From the NCBI RefSeq assembly GCF_014256275.1, contig NZ_JACCFE010000002.1, positions 3,762,001 through 3,826,000 of the forward strand: a DNA stretch of 64,000 nucleotides, read 5' to 3'. Both the position numbers and the translations under genes were made by a program. This stretch comes from Rhodococcus sp. 4CII (lineage in GTDB: Bacteria; Actinomycetota; Actinomycetes; Mycobacteriales; Mycobacteriaceae). The notes below the pieces were generated by a model. It had not been told where the DNA came from, searched no databases, and saw only the letters and a list, made by a program, of their open reading frames with translations. Positions 61,489 through 64,000 of the stretch are shown in pieces (position 1 is the stretch's first letter; each line of letters opens with the position of its first letter).

Positions 61489-62220
61489 TTGACGATGCTC
61501 CTCGTCGGTGCCCTGTGCATCGGCATCGCCTCGGTCATCGGCGGCGCCACCGGGTTCGGGACGGCACTGATCGCGACGCCGGTGATGCTGATGGTCGGAT
61601 TCGCCGTTCCCGAAGTGGTATTCGTCAATCTCACGGCCGGGCTGATCACGCGGATCGGTGCGGCGTACCAGCTGCGAGACCACATCAGCTGGGGACGGGT
61701 GGCCCTGCTCGGTGGTGGCAGCCTGCCCGGTGCCTGGCTGGGTGCGGTCACCCTCGGACTGCTGCCGGAGCAGTATCTGAAACCGGCCGCGGGGGCCGTC
61801 GTCATGCTGTGCGGGCTGGCGATGGCACTCCCGAACCGGACGGAGACCGCCCGGGCGCCGTCCACGGTCGCGCATGTTCTCACCGGGTCGGTCGGCGGTT
61901 ACCTCGGAACCACGACCTCCCTCAACGGGCCGCCCCCGGTTCTGTTGCTGATGCGGGCGCGGCTGCCCCCGCTGGCGTTCATCGCCGATCTCGCAGGCTA
62001 TTTCATCGTCGCCAACGTCATGGCCCTCGGCGTCCTGTGGTTCCACGACGAGATCACGGAGTCGATGTTCTGGCCACGGCTCCCGGTGTTCGTGGCGGCC
62101 GCGCTGGTCGGCAACCTCTCGGGACTGGCGATCGCCCGCCGCCTCCCGCCCGGGGTGTTTCGTTCCGCCGTCATCGTGCTCGTCATCGCAGCCGGTGCCA
62201 CCACCTGCATCCTGGGATGA
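61489..62220 (+). CDS. TauE/SafE-family exporter (second copy)
   Basis: 243 residues, about eight membrane segments, with ASVIGGATGFGTALIATPVML in the first half and GGYLGTTTSLNGPPPVLLLMRARLPP in the second. Start at TTG 61489, five bases after AGGGAG; ATG 61495 is possible. It lies 46 bases after pta on the same strand. Distant from the copy at 51854, so not a recent duplication. Probably exports sulfite or another sulfur oxyanion. Confidence 0.82.
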   Translation: MTMLLVGALCIGIASVIGGATGFGTALIATPVMLMVGFAVPEVVFVNLTAGLITRIGAAYQLRDHISWGRVALLGGGSLPGAWLGAVTLGLLPEQYLKPAAGAVVMLCGLAMALPNRTETARAPSTVAHVLTGSVGGYLGTTTSLNGPPPVLLLMRARLPPLAFIADLAGYFIVANVMALGVLWFHDEITESMFWPRLPVFVAAALVGNLSGLAIARRLPPGVFRSAVIVLVIAAGATTCILG

Positions 62221-62230
62221 GCGGCAGAGC

Positions 62231-63136
62231 TCAGGTTCCCGTGCCGACTCGGCGGACCAGACGCACCAGTTCGCCCGCGGGACCGTCGAGCTGACGTGCA
62301 CCCCGCCACACGGCCCGCAGCACCCGGTCGAGTTCGAGGCCGTCGACGTCGATCACCTTCAGCTCGCCGGCGGCAACCTGTTCCGCGACCGCGAGGGTGC
62401 TCATCACGGCGGGGCCGACCCCGGCCAGCACGCTGGTGCGGATCGCCGCGGCGCTCCCGAGCTCGAGAAGTGGTGCCGCCCGGTCGTATTCCTGCAACGC
62501 CACGTCGAGAGTGGTCCGGGTGCCGGATCCCGGTTCCCGGACCAGTAGCGGTGTCAGAGCCAACTCGCTGACGGACAGGGCCTTCCGCCGCCGCGCCCAC
62601 GGATGGGTGGGATGAACGACGACGACCAACCGGTCGCGGGCGACGGTCAGACTCTTCAACGGGCGCGGTACCGTCGGCGATTCGACGAATCCGACGTCGC
62701 AGGTCCTGCTGTTGATCCGTTCGAACACCTGAGTCGAATTGTGCACCTGCAGGTGAATGGTCACGTCGGAGTGCAATCGGCGGAACTGCCCCAGCCAGCC
62801 CGGCATCAGGTGTTCCGCCACCGTCATGCTGGCGCCCACCGTCAACTCGGCGGTACGCTCCGCGCGCAGCCCCTCGGCTACGTCGAGCAGTCGGCGCGTA
62901 TCGGACAGCACCCGGCGCGCCCAGTGCGCGATGACGGTTCCCTGGGGCGTGAGGATCGAGCCCGTCGGGCTGCGCTGCAACAGCGTCATGCCGAACTGGC
63001 GCTCGAGTTGTTTGATGGCGCGACTCGCATTCGGCTGCGCCATTCCCGCGAGTCTGGCAGCGGCGCTGAGGCTTCCGTGGTCGTCGACGCCGACGAGTAA
63101 CTCGAGCACGGGAAACTCCGGCCATTTGCGGGACAT
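62231..63136 (-). CDS. LysR-family regulator
   Basis: 301 residues. N-terminal HTH (LELLVGVDDHGSLSAAARLAGMAQPNASRAIKQLERQFG) and the effector domain (VTIHLQVHNSTQVFERINSRTCDVGFVESP, LLVREPGSGTRTTLDVALQEY). Divergent from the yeiH-like gene, an arrangement seen for YeiE/YeiH and several sulfonate-exporter regulators. ATG 63136 is the only good start. Likely controls the exporter in response to sulfite. Confidence 0.88.
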   Translation of the reverse strand: MSRKWPEFPVLELLVGVDDHGSLSAAARLAGMAQPNASRAIKQLERQFGMTLLQRSPTGSILTPQGTVIAHWARRVLSDTRRLLDVAEGLRAERTAELTVGASMTVAEHLMPGWLGQFRRLHSDVTIHLQVHNSTQVFERINSRTCDVGFVESPTVPRPLKSLTVARDRLVVVVHPTHPWARRRKALSVSELALTPLLVREPGSGTRTTLDVALQEYDRAAPLLELGSAAAIRTSVLAGVGPAVMSTLAVAEQVAAGELKVIDVDGLELDRVLRAVWRGARQLDGPAGELVRLVRRVGTGT

Positions 63137-63163
63137 ACGCCGAGTATATGACCACGGCGCAAG

Positions 63164-63182
63164 ACATATCGAAATGATATGT
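63164..63182. promoter_or_regulatory. LysR operator between lysR and yeiH-like gene
   Basis: ACATATC-N5-GATATGT is a perfect 7-bp inverted repeat with the ATAT arms typical of LysR boxes. It lies 28 bases upstream of the LysR start and 56 upstream of the divergent ATG. Confidence 0.65.
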
Positions 63183-63237
63183 GTTCATGCCGAAATGACG
63201 GCTATCGCAAAGTGCCGCACTGACGGACCGTAGAAAC

Positions 63238-64000
63238 ATGAGCACCGAACTGAGCGAATCGAAGTCCGAGGACCAGCGCGTCGAGAGCCCGGGAGCGTTG
63301 CCGCGACTGCAGAACGCCACGGCCACTCTCCTGCCGGGTCTGGCGCTGTGCGTCGTGGCCACCACCGTCGCCATGGGTGTCGGACGGTTCCTTCCGACGG
63401 TCAGCCCGCTGCTGATCGCCATCGTGCTCGGCGCCGTCCTGTCGAACCTCGTGCGTCTGCCCGAGCGGCTTCGTCCCGGACTGCAGTTCTCCGCCAAGAA
63501 ACTGCTGCGGGTGGGCATCGCCCTCCTCGGACTCCAGTTGATGCTCAGCGACATCCTCGGACTCGGCTGGGGCGTCATCGTCGTGGTGGTCTCGATCGTC
63601 TGTCTCGGGATCGTCGGAACGATGTTCGCGGGCAAGCTCCTCGGCCTCAGCTGGACGCAGCGCCTGCTCATCGCGTGCGGCTTCTCGATCTGCGGTGCAG
63701 CCGCGGTCGCGGCGGTGGACGGGGTGGTGGACGCAGAGGAGGAAGAGGTGATCACCGCGGTCGCGCTCGTCGTCATCTTCGGCACCCTCATGATCCCCGC
63801 GATCCCCCTCCTCGCGCGGGCCCTGGGACTGTCCGACACCGACGCCGGCCTGTGGGCGGGCGGGTCGATCCACGAGGTCGCGCAGGTGGTCGCCGCAGGT
63901 GGCGCGATCGGTGGTGCCGCCCTCGGTGTGGCGGCAGTGGTGAAACTCGCCCGCGTGCTCATGCTCGCCCCGGTCATGGCGGTGCTCAGCGTGCGGCAGC
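63238..64000 (+). CDS. YeiH-family (UPF0324/COG2855) putative sulfur-oxyanion exporter, 3'-truncated
   Basis: The frame starting at ATG 63238 stays open to the end of the window (at least 254 residues; the family is about 340). A hydrophilic N terminus is followed by multiple membrane segments. The family features are LPTVSPLLIAIVLGAVLSNL, GLQFSAKKLLRVGIALLGLQL, IACGFSICGAAAVAAVDGVVDAEEEE and GGSIHEVAQVVAAG. COG2855 proteins are proposed sulfite/sulfate exporters in C2-sulfonate clusters (TauZ/CuyZ), which suits this location. Regulated by the divergent LysR. Confidence 0.85.
   Translation, partial: MSTELSESKSEDQRVESPGALPRLQNATATLLPGLALCVVATTVAMGVGRFLPTVSPLLIAIVLGAVLSNLVRLPERLRPGLQFSAKKLLRVGIALLGLQLMLSDILGLGWGVIVVVVSIVCLGIVGTMFAGKLLGLSWTQRLLIACGFSICGAAAVAAVDGVVDAEEEEVITAVALVVIFGTLMIPAIPLLARALGLSDTDAGLWAGGSIHEVAQVVAAGGAIGGAALGVAAVVKLARVLMLAPVMAVLSVRQ

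Noticed and set aside
1..64000. tRNA, rRNA, CRISPR array, insertion sequence, phage or integrative element
   Set aside because: No transposase, integrase, direct-repeat array or RNA-gene signature was seen by reading.

Overview
This 64 kb window is high-GC actinobacterial DNA, most likely from a Rhodococcus of the jostii/opacus type. The evidence is a PknG kinase with its GlnX/GlnH partners, a mycothiol-type DinB/maleylpyruvate isomerase-fold protein, WhiB, a KstR-type steroid operator and dense catabolic clusters, each with its own regulator. I see no rRNA, tRNA, CRISPR array, phage or insertion sequence. The genus is inferred from gene content; no search was run.

Layout. (1) 1-10.7 kb: catabolic island. 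It holds a truncated IclR gene, a GntR/MFS pair, an EamA exporter and a TetR repressor. The TetR sits divergent from an operon of SDR, NDP-forming acyl-CoA synthetase, acyl-CoA dehydrogenase, enoyl-CoA hydratase and MFS importer, so an unknown acid is probably imported, activated and beta-oxidised. (2) 10.8-16.4 kb: a ketosteroid-isomerase-like gene behind a KstR-type operator, a proline-rich lipoprotein, a phosphonate-type FAD oxidase plus phosphonatase-like HAD with a GntR/UTRA regulator, and an epoxide-hydrolase-like protein. (3) 16.5-27.2 kb: small metabolic and regulatory genes, including LysE/LysG, a PHP protein, a BTAD (SARP/AfsR-type) regulator next to an alpha/beta hydrolase, a metallo-beta-lactamase-fold protein and thiS-thiG. 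(4) 27.2-46.1 kb: glnX-pknG at one end and a glnH-like gene at the other. About 14 kb separates them, carrying two paralogous amino-acid permeases in inverted orientation, GntR and WhiB regulators, an alcohol dehydrogenase, a DHA2 exporter and a UvrA-like ATPase.

(5) 46.1-64 kb: a complete taurine/sulfoacetaldehyde dissimilation region. Tpa transaminates taurine with pyruvate. Ald regenerates pyruvate and releases ammonium. Xsc cleaves sulfoacetaldehyde to acetyl phosphate plus sulfite. Pta makes acetyl-CoA. Two TauE/SafE proteins and a YeiH-family protein are candidate exporters of the sulfite or its product. A DUF3311/SSS symporter pair is the candidate importer. TauR-like MocR, IclR and LysR regulators sit at the divergent promoters.

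The most unusual point is a CobS-like AAA+ ATPase and a CobT-like VWA protein in the same leftward operon as the IclR regulator, divergent from xsc and with no cobalamin genes nearby. A second is that the repeats in the tpa/ald promoter (9-bp period, CTGGWCC type) recur in front of thiS-thiG, which supply a precursor of the ThDP cofactor that Xsc needs.
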